A stretch of 64,000 nucleotides of DNA, taken from positions 32,267,580-32,331,579 of the forward strand of contig CM052355.1 of NCBI GenBank assembly GCA_028551475.1, read 5' to 3'. Positions 52,164 to 63,468 of this stretch are shown here, piece after piece. A program made the position numbers and the translations under genes. Positions within the stretch are counted from its first letter, which is position 1. Each line of letters starts with the position of its first letter. The stretch is from Casuarina equisetifolia (taxonomy: Eukaryota > Streptophyta > Magnoliopsida > Fagales > Casuarinaceae). The notes below the pieces were generated by a model. The model saw only the letters and a list, made by a program, of their open reading frames with translations, was not told the DNA's origin and searched no databases.

Positions 52164-53780
52164 GGGCATACTTCTTCTAGGGAAATCACAGCATCAAACT
52201 TCTTTTCTTAATCTAATAACTTTTCTGCCAATAGAATCAAATTGAAAAAGGCTTTCTACTAGATTGTATTAATAAGGCACACAACAAAAATGCTGTCCAC
52301 TATGACACTTAGTCCTCGCATACAGAGGAAATGGGCCCCTTTGCGAAGGATGTAAACAACCAATGTAAAAGACACAAGCACTTCCACACAGAAGAGCAGT
52401 GCCATTTTAAGGCAAATAAGGAATGATGTGCCAGAAAATCTGACCTAAAGAGGAAATAAAAATGGGTTAGCATTTACCAGCAGCTGTACAATAGTACGCG
52501 ATGGTGTATGTCACTGTATCCAAATCCTATAAAAACAAGTAATATTAAACACTTCTCACTCACTTAAGTGTAAAACAGTCTACAAGAACAATAAATATAA
52601 TCCTCAAACATTTTTACCAAGTAACTTATTACAATTGTGTTCGGACACTTAATTACTTAAAATCAAGTTGGTAAGAAGTCCAATGAACCAAATAACTAAA
52701 CTCGAAATTTGGGAATTGTTGTCACTAGCAATTTGCAGTCCAAGAATTTAATCAGGAAACTGTTACAAATAGTACAAGGAAAATCATAAATACTTTTGCC
52801 CAGAAAAATCCAAGAACGTATACGGAGAAAAAGGAAATGACCAGAGAGAGGGAGAAGCAATCATAGGGTAGTTCAGAATGCTATTGAAAATCATTCAAGA
52901 CATTTATGATATTCAAAATATCACATACGTTATTTCCAGGAGAGAGGAGGGGGATGGGGATTTGACCATGTGCTCCAAGAAAATATAGATTCAGTTTTTA
53001 AGATGATATGATGAGCTCAAAATGTTCGGATTTCTAAGACTATATAAGCAAGATGGAAAAAAATTCTTTGCAGGACATTAGGCCTAAAGTACATAACCAT
53101 ATGCTGAATCATGAAAGGTTGTTGCAAAAATTTGAAATTCATGTTTACATTGTCAACTTATCGTGCAATCATGCACATTATGATCATGAAACAAAGCAGT
53201 GCACCAATAACTCGGACGAGAAAAATTTTAGAATAAACCCTGTCATAACTTGATCCAATAAGCTAGATGTACAATCAGAATCAATCAAAAGAGTAGGATC
53301 CTTTTTGAAATGAGAAGGATCGATCAGAATCAATACATTATGCAAGAGGCGATTTTTATTTTGAAGGATACTGGCACAGATAATAAACCCAACAGGAGTG
53401 CCTAATGAACTAAACCAAGACGCACAAGCAACAAGGTAAGACACTCTAGTAATCCTGGAAAAAATGTCTCAACGACTCATCCACCAAAGTTAGAACAATG
53501 ATAATTAATGGACGAAAGAGTGTAGAAAGCAGGAAAAAAATTACCTAAAATGTCGACAGAGAGTGGAGCGAATGAAAGAAAGTCTTGTTGGATTCATCAC
53601 ATGCAATGGTTTAATCAAAACGATGCACCAGGTGCTTCCTTAATACTTACCAATCATACTTCAGAGTAATAATTCTGTCGATTTCCCATCTTTTCTCTTG
53701 CCAAAATTAGATGTTAAGGAGCAAAGCGGCTGTTAAAGGAGCAGAGTGCTCTGAGCTTGGAAGCCATAGCTGAAATGATC
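51635..53780 (-). pseudogene. COQ3 pseudogene copy C (exons 7, 6, 5, part 3, part 2)
   Basis: Aligned with 8110-9800 and then with about 12030-12800 of the intact gene, introns included; the part holding exon 4 and most of intron 3 (about 2.2 kb) is deleted. Exon 7 (about 51870-51720) is recognisable but changed, exon 6 (about 52245-52175) carries a stop, exon 5 (about 52525-52480) is altered, and exon 3 is only a stub near 53310-53295. Exon 2 traces lie near 53560-53620 and the extreme exon 1 start near 53766. Exons 8 and 9 are absent. Nonfunctional. Confidence 0.9.
52131..52165. repeat. (GT)n(GA)n microsatellite in COQ3 copy C
   Basis: A compound run of tg followed by ag dinucleotides lies beside the exon 6 donor. 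The intact gene has a shorter tgtgtgttgtgagaaagagagag at the same place (8630-8660), so the repeat expanded after duplication. Confidence 0.8.
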
Positions 53781-53792
53781 TAACTGAGAATG

Positions 53793-53793
<1 letters not shown>

Positions 53794-53866
<73 letters not shown>
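53794..53866. repeat. (AC)n microsatellite, 73 bp
   Basis: An uninterrupted AC/CA run of about 36 dinucleotides replaces the GA run of the intact COQ3 leader (12817-12842) at the corresponding spot. Perfect and long, hence likely length-variable. Confidence 0.95.
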
Positions 53867-53868
<2 letters not shown>

Positions 53869-53874
53869 AGTAGA

Positions 53875-55295
53875 AGAGCTCTAGGGGAGAAGGCGATGCC
53901 CATGGGCAAAGCCGGGCCCGAATATGGCCGAGCCCGTTAAAAAATCTGTTCTCAGGAGCCCACATCGGAAGAAACTGAACCAAAAAAACAACGTGGGGCT
54001 TCCAGTTTTCCAGAAACTACACAAAATTCGAGAAGGCAACTTTATGACACACTATTCATATTCATGAAGAATGCTACGAATTCCCACCTAATCCTCTTCA
54101 AATTTGCAGAAGCTTTGTCTCCGTTGCTTTTTCCGATACATAGAAAATGCCCATCTCCTGCATGCTAGCTCCCAGTCTAGGCCTTTTCCCCTCATAAGAC
54201 GGGTAAAAAATGATCCTTTCCTTCCCCACTAGACATTCCTAGACCAAATAACTCACCCCATCGGAGCAATGCCTGGATACTGGCCAGAACTCGTGGATTA
54301 TATGTACCAGGAATCACCGAAGTATAGGCTGTGAAGAAGTCCTCTATCGCCCAGGATCTTGTCCGTGACAATCTCGTAAGAAAAAGTATACAAATGGTAA
54401 AATTGCAGATGAGATCTTGCGGGCCCTGACAGGGTTTACCTTTTCTATAGCTGCGAGGTGGAACCTCCCTATGATACTACGGTTCCCATCTACACCAACC
54501 CAGTGTTCCTTGTTTCTTGTGTAAACCAACGTCACGCTACCCCCAACAAGTCATCGTCCAGAATATGAACATATCGGGTAGAAGAGAGCAATCTAGCTTC
54601 ATATAGGTAGTGGTTAACTGGGTGTGTCTGGTTCGAGTGCGTGCTTATTCAATTAATTTATTGGAGTTCATGGGTGATGTTTCTAGATCGTAGGTTATGG
54701 CCATGAAGTATTGAAGTTCAGATGTATTTCTATCACTGTTTAATGCTTTGTTCGGAGAAAAGTAGACAACTTTTGGTGCCAATTTATGTTGGCTTTATGT
54801 TATGATATGACTTCTATCAATGCTGGCTCAAGATGATATGCGACAACTTTTGGGCCATGGATGTCGCTGGTTACATTCCTTTCCCACACGCATCTTTGCT
54901 TCAAAGGGAAAAAAATGAGAACGTACGGTATAGTTCCAAATGGGCTCAGAAGAACCAATAAATAAAAACTAAAGGACCGTTTTGAATGGAACTACAAGCA
55001 AAACCTATGCTGAATGCTAGACAGCTCAGTTGGTGAAACCTGTCACTGAAGGAATAAGAAAAGCCTTTCTATTGGGTGGTAAAAGAAGGGATACCGGGGA
55101 GCTCCCCCTTTGTTCTTTTGTTCTTCCAGGCTTGTCACGGCTTCTTTACTGAGAGGAAACCAACTAGTATGAATGCCAGTTAGCTCAGTCGGTAAAATCT
55201 ATCACTGCAAGAAGCATAAGAAAAGATCTTCAATTCGGTGGGAAGAGGAGGGAAATAGCTTTGTTAACTCTTTTCGTGTTCTTCTAGCCCTATAA
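53875..55295. repeat. COQ3 upstream flank and noncoding module (copy C)
   Basis: ggccgagcccgttaaaaaat (53928) matches the COQ3 flank; agctcccagtctaggcc (54168), ggatactggccagaactcgt (54268) and ttaatgctttgttcgg (54740) match the module. Two A-box-like motifs lie at 55022-55033 and 55181-55192. The similarity ends near 55290, before the LRR remnant and RLP found in the other blocks. Confidence 0.8.
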
Positions 55296-56534
55296 GTTTA
55301 TTCTCATTTCTCGTACAATCAGGAGTCAAGGCAGGAAAATAAAGAAGAAAGAGGTTGAGTGCAGCTAAACAACGTTTTCCCCTGTCCTCAACCCCCTCCT
55401 TGTCCGCAAGTACTGATTAGAAAAAATGAGAAAGGGTGTGTGAAAGGAACAAACTTGTACTTGAAGAAGTCTGCCATTCCCACGTGAGGCTCAGAACCTT
55501 TGTTTCACATTTTGAAAACTTTTCTTAGGAAAGATAGTGATAGATACTGTTTCGGCGTCCAAAACCTTTCCCTCCCCCTAGTGTTTTCTACTATGTTTGC
55601 AATCATGTCCTTCTCAGTGGCATCACGCGTCCCAGAACTCTGAGAACACGCACGAAGAAACAAATCTAACTCCCACAGTTGTTAATAGTTTACTTCCCAA
55701 AACGTTTGCCGAGTTTGGATTGCCAAAACTTTGTTCAGTGGACAAATTTGGGAGATTCAGTGACGGGCCTCGATGAAAGCGTAGCAGAGATGTAACACTG
55801 AGGAAATAGCAGTGACTGTGACAAGTGCCTGATTAAAACACCTCATATTTCGCTTTTCCGCTCTTAGATTTTGAAGGGAACGGGGACTTTTAAGGCCACT
55901 GGAGTCTACCTGGTCGTTCTTTTTCTCAAAAACAGGAAGTTAGTTTTGATTCCTTTCGGACTGGGTCCCCACTTTATGAGGGGGATTGATCAGCTGGTCA
56001 TAAATCAATCTCTAATATGTCGTAAGCAAAGGAACACCAGATGGATTCCCTCAGAGGGTAATCTTCGTACCCTACATGTTCAGCTAGTTTGGATGCTTCA
56101 CTGGTTTCATACCAAAAACAGCCGCATTGCCACAGGCATTGTGGTCCATTTTGCATTATCGTCAAAACTACTGGCTTATTCCTCTCCCGGTAAGTTCGTT
56201 CTTGGTCATAGTATGGGACAGGATAGGTGAGAACTTAAACTCCATGTTTTGGCAGATATTCATGTGGTTCAGAAAGTTCAGTGACAGCAAGAATCCCGCA
56301 GGTCTAATTGCTACAATTCTAACTCAGCAACAAACAAAAAGGAAGTTCAACTTTTCTGTAGCAAATTACGGTGCACGCGGGTACAACCAATGGAATAAAA
56401 GGTCAGAACTTAAACTGTATTCCCACGGCTGATCAAATGATAAGCAGAGTGTAGAGAAGATCAACTCATTTTTGGTTTCTTAATATGTATGATTTATATG
56501 CAGATGAGTCACATGGCTAGTAAGCATGGTTGAT
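55296..56534. other. Spacer without recognised gene
   Basis: Unique sequence in this window. The longest frames (55871-56230 and 56127-56432, plus) have no recognisable motifs or family resemblance. It links the COQ3-derived block to the duplicated 3' flank of the RLP29-like gene. Confidence 0.5.
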
Positions 56535-57875
56535 AAGTGTCATATCATTTGCTAAACACCCATTGGTCTAAGTAAATCAGGTTCTACCTAGATTTTCTCA
56601 TATTTACAAATAATGTTGAAAAAAAAAATCCATTAGAAAATTATTGCTTTACCCCTAGTTCTTATTTTGACTCTGTACCTAGAGACAGTTAGTCAAATTT
56701 AGTCTCTCACACGGACATTGAGATGCCAATTCATAATAAAAAGGAACATGTTCTAAATGCAACTTTGGTACGACCTCTCCCCTCAGGGGAACTGTTGCGC
56801 AACGTTGAACTGATGTGGAAACAGTTCCGCAATCAGAGAGATGCAAAGTTTATGTGGTGGTGGTGGCTAAATGGATAGCCTTCTGAGCAAGACAGCGGTT
56901 AAATGTGTACGATGAGACTGTTCACAAATGAAGTATTTTCAAACGCGAAGATGGAAACCAGGGTGGCATCCACCTCTCGCCATGCTCAGTGTCCTTGCAG
57001 TCAGTCCTCTGATGGTCATGTTTCATCAACGCCTGCGGTCATTGTCTCACCAAACCTCACTGCTTTTGCCTTCCTTTCATTTTCAGAAAGGAGAAGTGAG
57101 AAAGCTTTACTTTTATGAAATATCAAGGACTGTGCTGGCTTTCAGAATAAAATAATAAGCTGTCACTTTCACATCCTCCTCAACTCCAAAGTCTGCCCAT
57201 AGATTTAATATGAAGGAATAATGACAATGATCTCTAAAGTACATAGATTGGTTTTCGTCAGAGTTAGACTACTCCCTTTAGGATGAGAGTAGTAATTTGC
57301 TCAAGACACCTCGTTAAGTAATGTCATTTTTTTAACTGTAAAGAAGTCTGTAGAAACCATTTTTGAACTTCAGGAGGAGCTTCGTTGCATGCAGAGAACA
57401 ATCTTGAGACTGCAGACTTATGTTTCTCGAGGATGGTATCAGAAGATGGTTTCCCATGCAAGACCGCTCATGGAAAATCTCCCAAAAGAGATGTTATTTC
57501 CATGAAAATGATGAAGTGAGAGTTTAAGAATCTATTAGCAAGGTAGTTTTCTTTCTCGTACTGCATATCTCATAATAAAAATCCTCAACTACATGATAAT
57601 GAAGCATAAGTTGTGATGAATAAATACCAAACATTCGAGAAAACCTGTGAAATAGATAGTCAAGTTCAGGTAATACTGGTTACACTTAAAAACATTTTAT
57701 GCAGAAGTCTGTTAGATCCTAGAAACTCTCAGTAGCAGTAAAACGTTGAGTTTTGCTGAACTTGACATGTAATCAAATGCATAACAAAGTCTGACAGCCT
57801 ACTTAGTCCAATTAAACAATGGTCATTTGCACAAGAGCCACCATCATAAAAACACAAAGCGAACTTCGATTGAAA
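56535..57875. repeat. 3' flank of the RLP29-like gene (copy B, with the intact gene)
   Basis: Partner of 25165-26780, with high similarity over about 1.4 kb and small indels. Because it is continuous with the intact gene, this is the source copy and the one at 25.2 kb the derivative. Confidence 0.9.
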
Positions 57876-59270
57876 TCATAGTGGAAGCAATATTTGATGA
57901 AATCCCAATAGCACCCAAGTAACAAAAAGAAAGAATGATTTGGAAATCGCAGATGGAGCTTGAGATTTCTTCAGTGGCAAGATTACAGAACCATTCTTGC
58001 GGCTTCCACAAACATCTACACCAACCTTCACACTCTGCGCCACAGATGGACTCAAACAGAGACCTGGGTTTCCACTAAGATCCAAGTTTCTCTCCAGCCT
58101 GGTCAAGAAACTTGAATTGAAAGGAACTACACCAGATAACATATTTCTGCTAAGATTCAAGTGGTAAATGTGAGGAAGGTTGCCAAAATCTGTTGGAATT
58201 CCGCCAGTTAAGCGGTTGTTTTGCAAAGATAAAGTGCTTAGATTCTTAAGCTGAGAAAAACTCGGTGGTATAGTGCCTGAATAGCCTGAATTGGCAAGCC
58301 TGAGCTCTTGCAGTCTCACAAGGTCTCCGAACTCCAGCGGGAGAGGTACATTCATGGGATTGTCATCCATAATGAAGTACTGCAGGCTTTGCAACTTCGC
58401 CAGTCCTGTTGGAAATTGTCCGCCTAGTTGGTTGTTGCTTAGAGCAATAAAAACCAACATGTTCAGCTTCTCAACGCTGTCAGGAATACTACCAGTAAGC
58501 GAATTCGAGCTTAAATCCAGCTTTTGAAGCAGACCCAGCTTGCCAATTGTCATTGGGATTAACCCTGTAAGTGAATTATAGCTGAGATCAAGGCCTTCGA
58601 GATTTTTCAGATTGCCCAGTTGGGATGGTATGGTGCCTTCGAGCATGTTATAGCTCAAATCAAGGTGTACTAGAGAGTTCAAGCTAAAAATGGTCACTGG
58701 GATTCGACCAGTGAGGTGGTTCTGTGACAATGTGAGGATTTCTAAGGACTTCAACGAAGAGATTTGAGCTGGGATTGGACCAACAAGCGCCGGGTTTGAT
58801 CGGAGACTGATCTGTTGGAGTGAAGAATTGGAAACGCTGCTTTCTGGAACAGAGAGAGTGGTTTTAGCTTGACTGAAACAGTTGAAAAAGAAAATAGATT
58901 GGAGGTAAGGAAGAGCAAAGATTAGTGAAGGAAATGTAGCTCTCTTTTTGCAAGTTGGGTTTGGTGGGTTTCCAAAGTCAAGCCTGGTGACATGGAAGTG
59001 GTTATCAGGACCGGGTTTACACTCAATACCAGGCCACAAAGAGCCTGGCTGACAAGGAATGGGATGGGAGGTTCTCCAGTGTTGATCAGAAGACATGGAC
59101 TCCATGATCTTGAATAGAGTTTCTGCTTCAGATGGAAGCATGCTGTTGGGAGAGCTATTGGACTCGGTGAATAGCTTGTCTTCATGGTGGGCATTGGTGG
59201 GAGTAAAGACAGAAGGCAGTGAGAAGAGAAGCAGCAGAAGGGGAAGAGAGAAACGGGATGAACAGTACAT
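57876..59270 (-). CDS. LRR receptor-like protein, RLP29/PII-2 type
   Basis: Single exon, 464 aa. A signal peptide (LPLLLLLFSLPSVFTPTNA) is followed by an N-terminal cap (EAETLFKIMESMSSDQHWRT and PCQPGSLWPGIEC), about ten LRRs of the plant GxIP type (for example LTGRIPVTIFSLNSLVHLDL and NSLTGSIPDSVEKLNMLVFI), a Cys-containing end (NPGLCLSPS, VDVCGS) and a hydrophobic C-terminus (SKSFFLFVTWVLLGFHQILL) that could be a membrane anchor or GPI signal. No kinase. This arrangement fits the small plant LRR proteins related to RLP29 and Piriformospora indica-insensitive protein 2, and more distantly TMM. Start at 59270 chosen because the signal peptide follows directly. No lesion seen. Its 3' flank and last 30 codons are duplicated at 25.2-26.8 kb. 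Confidence 0.9.
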   Translation of the reverse strand: MYCSSRFSLPLLLLLFSLPSVFTPTNAHHEDKLFTESNSSPNSMLPSEAETLFKIMESMSSDQHWRTSHPIPCQPGSLWPGIECKPGPDNHFHVTRLDFGNPPNPTCKKRATFPSLIFALPYLQSIFFFNCFSQAKTTLSVPESSVSNSSLQQISLRSNPALVGPIPAQISSLKSLEILTLSQNHLTGRIPVTIFSLNSLVHLDLSYNMLEGTIPSQLGNLKNLEGLDLSYNSLTGLIPMTIGKLGLLQKLDLSSNSLTGSIPDSVEKLNMLVFIALSNNQLGGQFPTGLAKLQSLQYFIMDDNPMNVPLPLEFGDLVRLQELRLANSGYSGTIPPSFSQLKNLSTLSLQNNRLTGGIPTDFGNLPHIYHLNLSRNMLSGVVPFNSSFLTRLERNLDLSGNPGLCLSPSVAQSVKVGVDVCGSRKNGSVILPLKKSQAPSAISKSFFLFVTWVLLGFHQILLPL

Positions 59271-60725
59271 TATCTTAAAGATGTGGAGGTGTACTCAGTA
59301 GGGGCAGCTGTTGTGATGGTTTTAGAACGGGGCTCATTTCACTGTAGGGGGACAGAACATTGAGAGAGAGTTGGCAGAACCAATAAAAGTGTGAAGTGAA
59401 GTGATGGAAGTAGGGTGGGGAGAGTTGAAGTGAGAAGTGGGAGCCCAGGAAAGGTCAGTCGATTGGGGAAAGAGAGATGGATGTTGGAAATATAATGCAT
59501 GTTTCCTCTTACCTGACACCTAAAAGCCGTGGACTAGGATGAACCCAAGGTTATAGTATCTTAGAAATAGATTATTTTCTAAAATATTATTTTGGCTACA
59601 TAAGCTCAACACAAGTTGGCACCGTTGTCCTATTATTGTTCTTGATAGTTCAGCATTGGGATGTGTTCATTTCTCTTGGTCGTAAGAGAGAGGGAGAGAG
59701 AGAGCTGGGTCTACGTTGAAAACTTTTGAAAAAGTAGCTTTTGGCCTGAGTGACAATGACGAAGAGGGCAGCAAACTGGAACCCAATGACCAGTACTTGA
59801 TTCCTAAATCATTAATGGCTAGGGTTTGAAAGGAGAAACTTCAGTTTTAAAACCGACTTACCCAGAACAAATGAAGCAGAGGGTTACTAAAATCGGATAA
59901 AATGATACCGGGGGAACTCGGATTTATGGGGTCCCTTCTGCCTTGACATTTCTTTCCATGGTACCACTACTTTTATGGTCTTCCTGGTAGGCAGTGGTGA
60001 AAGATTTCTGAACAACGCACGGTACCAGCAAAATTAATCAACTTGTCACCATGCACAGCCACACATAAGAGATTGAGAAAATAGAATCGGATAACAAACA
60101 AACAAACAAAATAAAAAATAAAAAATAATTTAACAAAAAAGGTAAGGAGGAAAAGAAGTAAGAAAAGAACATGACTTGAGGTAGAACAACCATGGTTTGT
60201 AGGGGAACTCCAAAAACCCTAGTATATTACATGCATATATTAACACCAGCATAAAAGCCAACTGCTACCTATTTTTATCATTTCTCAGCAATTGAAATTG
60301 AAATGGTGGCAATTTAGCAAAACGATGAATGAAGATGACATATCCATAGTAAATCTAAGTATTTCTGGAACATAACCCAATCCTCTGATGAAATGGTGTC
60401 CAACAATCTCTAAACAGATGAAAGATAACTCTACAAACCAAAAAAAAGAAAGAAAAAAAACTCAAACAATACAACATCTAACATCCGCTGACCAGCATAA
60501 CCAGATTTGGTCAAATTCTAACTACTTTTAGAGGAACTGCTATTTTCAGTCTTGGCTGCCTGTCATGATAAAATGGTATTCAGATTCCTGAGCTTTCGGT
60601 GTAGTCACACGAGGGAGTGTGAGTGAAAGAGAGGGAGAATGGAATAATGGTCACATTATATACGGACACCTTTTACACATTGGGACAGAAATACCTCTAC
60701 AAAATCACATAGTAATGTCTTCATT
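59271..60725. other. Intergenic: RLP29-like promoter and PMD gene 3' UTR
   Basis: The left part is the presumed promoter and leader of the minus-strand LRR gene; a GAGA run lies at about 59686-59704. The right part next to 60725 should hold the PMD gene 3' UTR. A-rich low-complexity stretches occur at 60095-60160 and 60440-60465. No further gene seen. Confidence 0.55.
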
Positions 60726-63468
60726 TTACACTACAAGGCTGCGGTCACCCTGCTTTGCAATATCTTCACGATTTTCAGGGGACGATGGTGGAACAGCATC
60801 CGATGCTTCTTTATCATTCTGTAGATCACTCTCACTTGAAAACTGTGAATAGTCTACCTCATTAGTCGGCACAGAAAGAGTAACCACCTTAGTTGCATCA
60901 CCTACTTCATTAGTTGCGCCAGGATGATGCGATTCAACAACCTCCTTACTTTTGTCATCCACCTCATTAGTTGCACTTGAGAGTTGTGTTTCAGTAACCT
61001 CCTTACTTTTGTCATCCACCTCATTAGTTGCACTGGAGAGTTGTGTTTCAGTAACCTCCTTAGCTATGTTATGAAGCTGTGAGTCAAGAGTCTCCTTAGT
61101 TCCACTAGAAAGTTGAGAGCCGTTCACCAACTTCATTGCTTCAGGGAGCTGCAAGTCCTCAACCTCCATAGGATCTTCAGGAAGCTGCTTACCCTCAACC
61201 TTGGCTTCTGCATGGCTTAACACTGCATTTTCTCCCTTACCAGTTGCATAGTTTGGTTCTGCGCTTTCTTCCAGAACAGTTTCATGGCTTACCTCTCCAT
61301 TTTCTTCTTCATCAGGGGCATGACTCGGTTGTATATCTTCTTCCTCACCTGCAGCTTGGCTTGGCTCTGCATTGCAAATCTGTGCATTCTCACCCTCGTC
61401 TGTTCCACAAACCTCATGCAAGTGATTGACTTCACTGGCGATAGGATATATATCTGACTGATCAACCTCGACAATAGCACCAGCAAACTGTGATTGCTCA
61501 TCATCACTGGTTTCATTATTCTGCACTTGATCATCCTTCCGGAATCGTTTTCCACTACCCTTCCTTCTTACCCTCTCCTTTCCTCTTCCCCTTTTCCCAA
61601 GTTCGGTTTCTGTGCTCCCTGAAACTACAACTGGACCTCCAATCTGGTCCCTCAGACACTCATGAGCAATATACCTGATCCTCGAAATTGCGTCAATTTG
61701 TTGAGGATCCAAACCTTTTGTCGAGAATGTATCAGCTATGTGTGCAATGTCCCTCAAACCAGCATTCTGCAAAAGTTTTTTGACAAAAAAATTTAGACAA
61801 ACGCAATTTACTTCCAATTGCTCACGAAAGCAAAGAAACTGGCACTCGGACTTACTGTTCTTTGAAACTCAGATGAAAGAGAAATAGGCCTTCCTACAAA
61901 TTTACGTGTAATTCTCAGATACCACTGGACGTACTCACTCTCATCTGCACAATCATCACCTTCCACAATATGAAGTCGTCGCTCGGACCATTCTTTAAGC
62001 TCCAGCTCCATTTTTCCTGACAAGTCAACCCCACCATCAACACCTCGACTCTTTCTCTCCCATCGGTGAACATCTCCTGGAACTGATTGAAGCATGCCAT
62101 ACTGCCTTAGGCAGCGATTTGGGAGATGTCTTTCTGCCTTGTCAAAGCATATCAACATTGTCTTGGACCTCCCAAGAATTAGAGTACTTTTAATATCTTC
62201 AGGAATCACCATACTGTCCATATTTTTGTAAGGAAGCCACTCCACCTACATGACAACACAAAGCCAATCAACTATTTTTCTATAGATATTCAAGTAGTGC
62301 GTGAAATGAGAAACAAAGATGAAAACTCACATCACAATGTTTCAGGGAATCCAAAGCCTTCCGGTAAAATACTACATCACGGTTTGCTGTTGGGCCACTC
62401 TGTCTTCCTTTCCACCTTAGCACAAATGGGAAGCGATCATGCATTGGATCATGATTGAGCTTTGGTCGCCCAACATTCAGGTGAAAGTAACTCCAACACT
62501 GCAAAAATATTACAATTTTTCAAAGGCAGCATATCACATAAAGGCCACAGACACCAATGAAGGAAGAAGACATGAAAGAATGGATAGGAGCATGAAACTG
62601 ACCTGCAGTAGTGTCAAACAACCGCTAATGGTACTTTGAGATCTAAGAGATGCATTTCCAAGAGCCCTATACAAGAATGCTAGTGCAGCTGCCCCCCATG
62701 CATACCTTCCACATTGTTCAAAATTCTCAAACAATGGAAGATACATGACCGGAACCTTATTTCCAGTAGTAGTGGAAAATATTGTGCTGCCTACAAGATA
62801 TAGAAGGTAAGCACGTGTATGCTGCAAAATCACCTCCATTGGTGCATCTTCGGGACATTGAGAAAAGAACTCTTTCAACCAACTTAGCTTCACCATTCCA
62901 CCACTTGTGAAACCAGACTCTGGAGCTCTCCCAAGATACTTTTCACAGACTGAGCTGCATGTAGTATATGTTAGACCTATTACAGGTTCTCCATCGATTG
63001 CCAAACCAAGCAAGAGCGCCACGTCTTTAAGGGTTACAGTCATCTCTCCAACATTTAAGTGAAATGTATTGGTTTCTCTTCTCCACCTCTCAACTAGCGC
63101 AGAGATAAGTGGGTTGTCTAGACTAATAGCAGGAATCAATCTCAAGTAGCCAAATCCAGCCTTTTCTACCAACTCAACCTGTTTTGTTGTAAGTCTCCAT
63201 TGATCTAACTTTGAAGTGTGCTCATGACATCGAAGTGCACCACGCTCCTAATGATGTATTAATGAAGCATTATAGCAATGCTACTAAAAACTTATCTCTA
63301 ACGTAAAAGACAAGAAAAAAGACAGAACTTCATCAAACTTTATGTTATGAGTAGCCATACCTGTCCTTCCCAAACTGCTGATGAAACATGTTTCTCTTGA
63401 TCGTACAGTACAGAATTATCAACTGGTCCAGGACTGGTTGCATAAGGGTCCATCACTACTGCCTCCAT
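60726..63468 (-). CDS. Plant mobile domain (PMD) protein, MAIN-like / 'PP7 long form homolog'
   Basis: Host protein with a plant mobile (aminotransferase-like) domain; Arabidopsis relatives MAIN and MAIL1 are nuclear, work with the phosphatase PP7L, and are needed for meristem upkeep and transposon silencing. Exons 63468-63361, 63247-62603, 62498-62331, 62245-61856 and 61766-60726 are all GT-AG and in phase: 2352 nt, 783 aa. The PMD (about residues 36-460) shows KLDQWRLTTKQVELVEKAGF, ALVERWRRETNTFHL, GEMTVTLKDVALLLGLAIDG, YAWGAAALAFLYRALGNAS and HDRFPFVLRWKG. A basic stretch (GKRGRGKERVRRKGSGKRFR) is a likely nuclear signal. The last ~270 residues are an acidic, low-complexity tail with repeated ATNEV words, including two copies of KEVTETQLSSATNEVDDKS. 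There is no phosphatase domain, so the 'phosphatase 7 long form' name used in many annotations is misleading. No lesion seen. Confidence 0.9.
60941..61054. repeat. Two 57-bp in-frame tandem repeats in PMD gene exon 5
   Basis: Units 60941-60997 and 60998-61054 differ by one base (gcacttgag versus gcactggag) and encode 19 residues each without breaking the frame. The near identity suggests a recent duplication; shorter ATNEV and PTNEV words on both sides show the tail grew by earlier rounds of the same process. Confidence 0.95.

Noticed and set aside
53780-53983. 67-codon minus-strand frame with a run of alternating Val and Cys
   Set aside because: Produced by translating the AC microsatellite.
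55871-56432. Two overlapping plus-strand frames of about 100-120 codons
   Set aside because: No recognisable motif, signal peptide or partner copy; kept only as part of an unannotated spacer.
60726-63468. Serine/threonine phosphatase assignment for the PMD gene
   Set aside because: Database names of this type come from a fusion relative; no phosphatase metal-binding motifs are present here, only the plant mobile domain.
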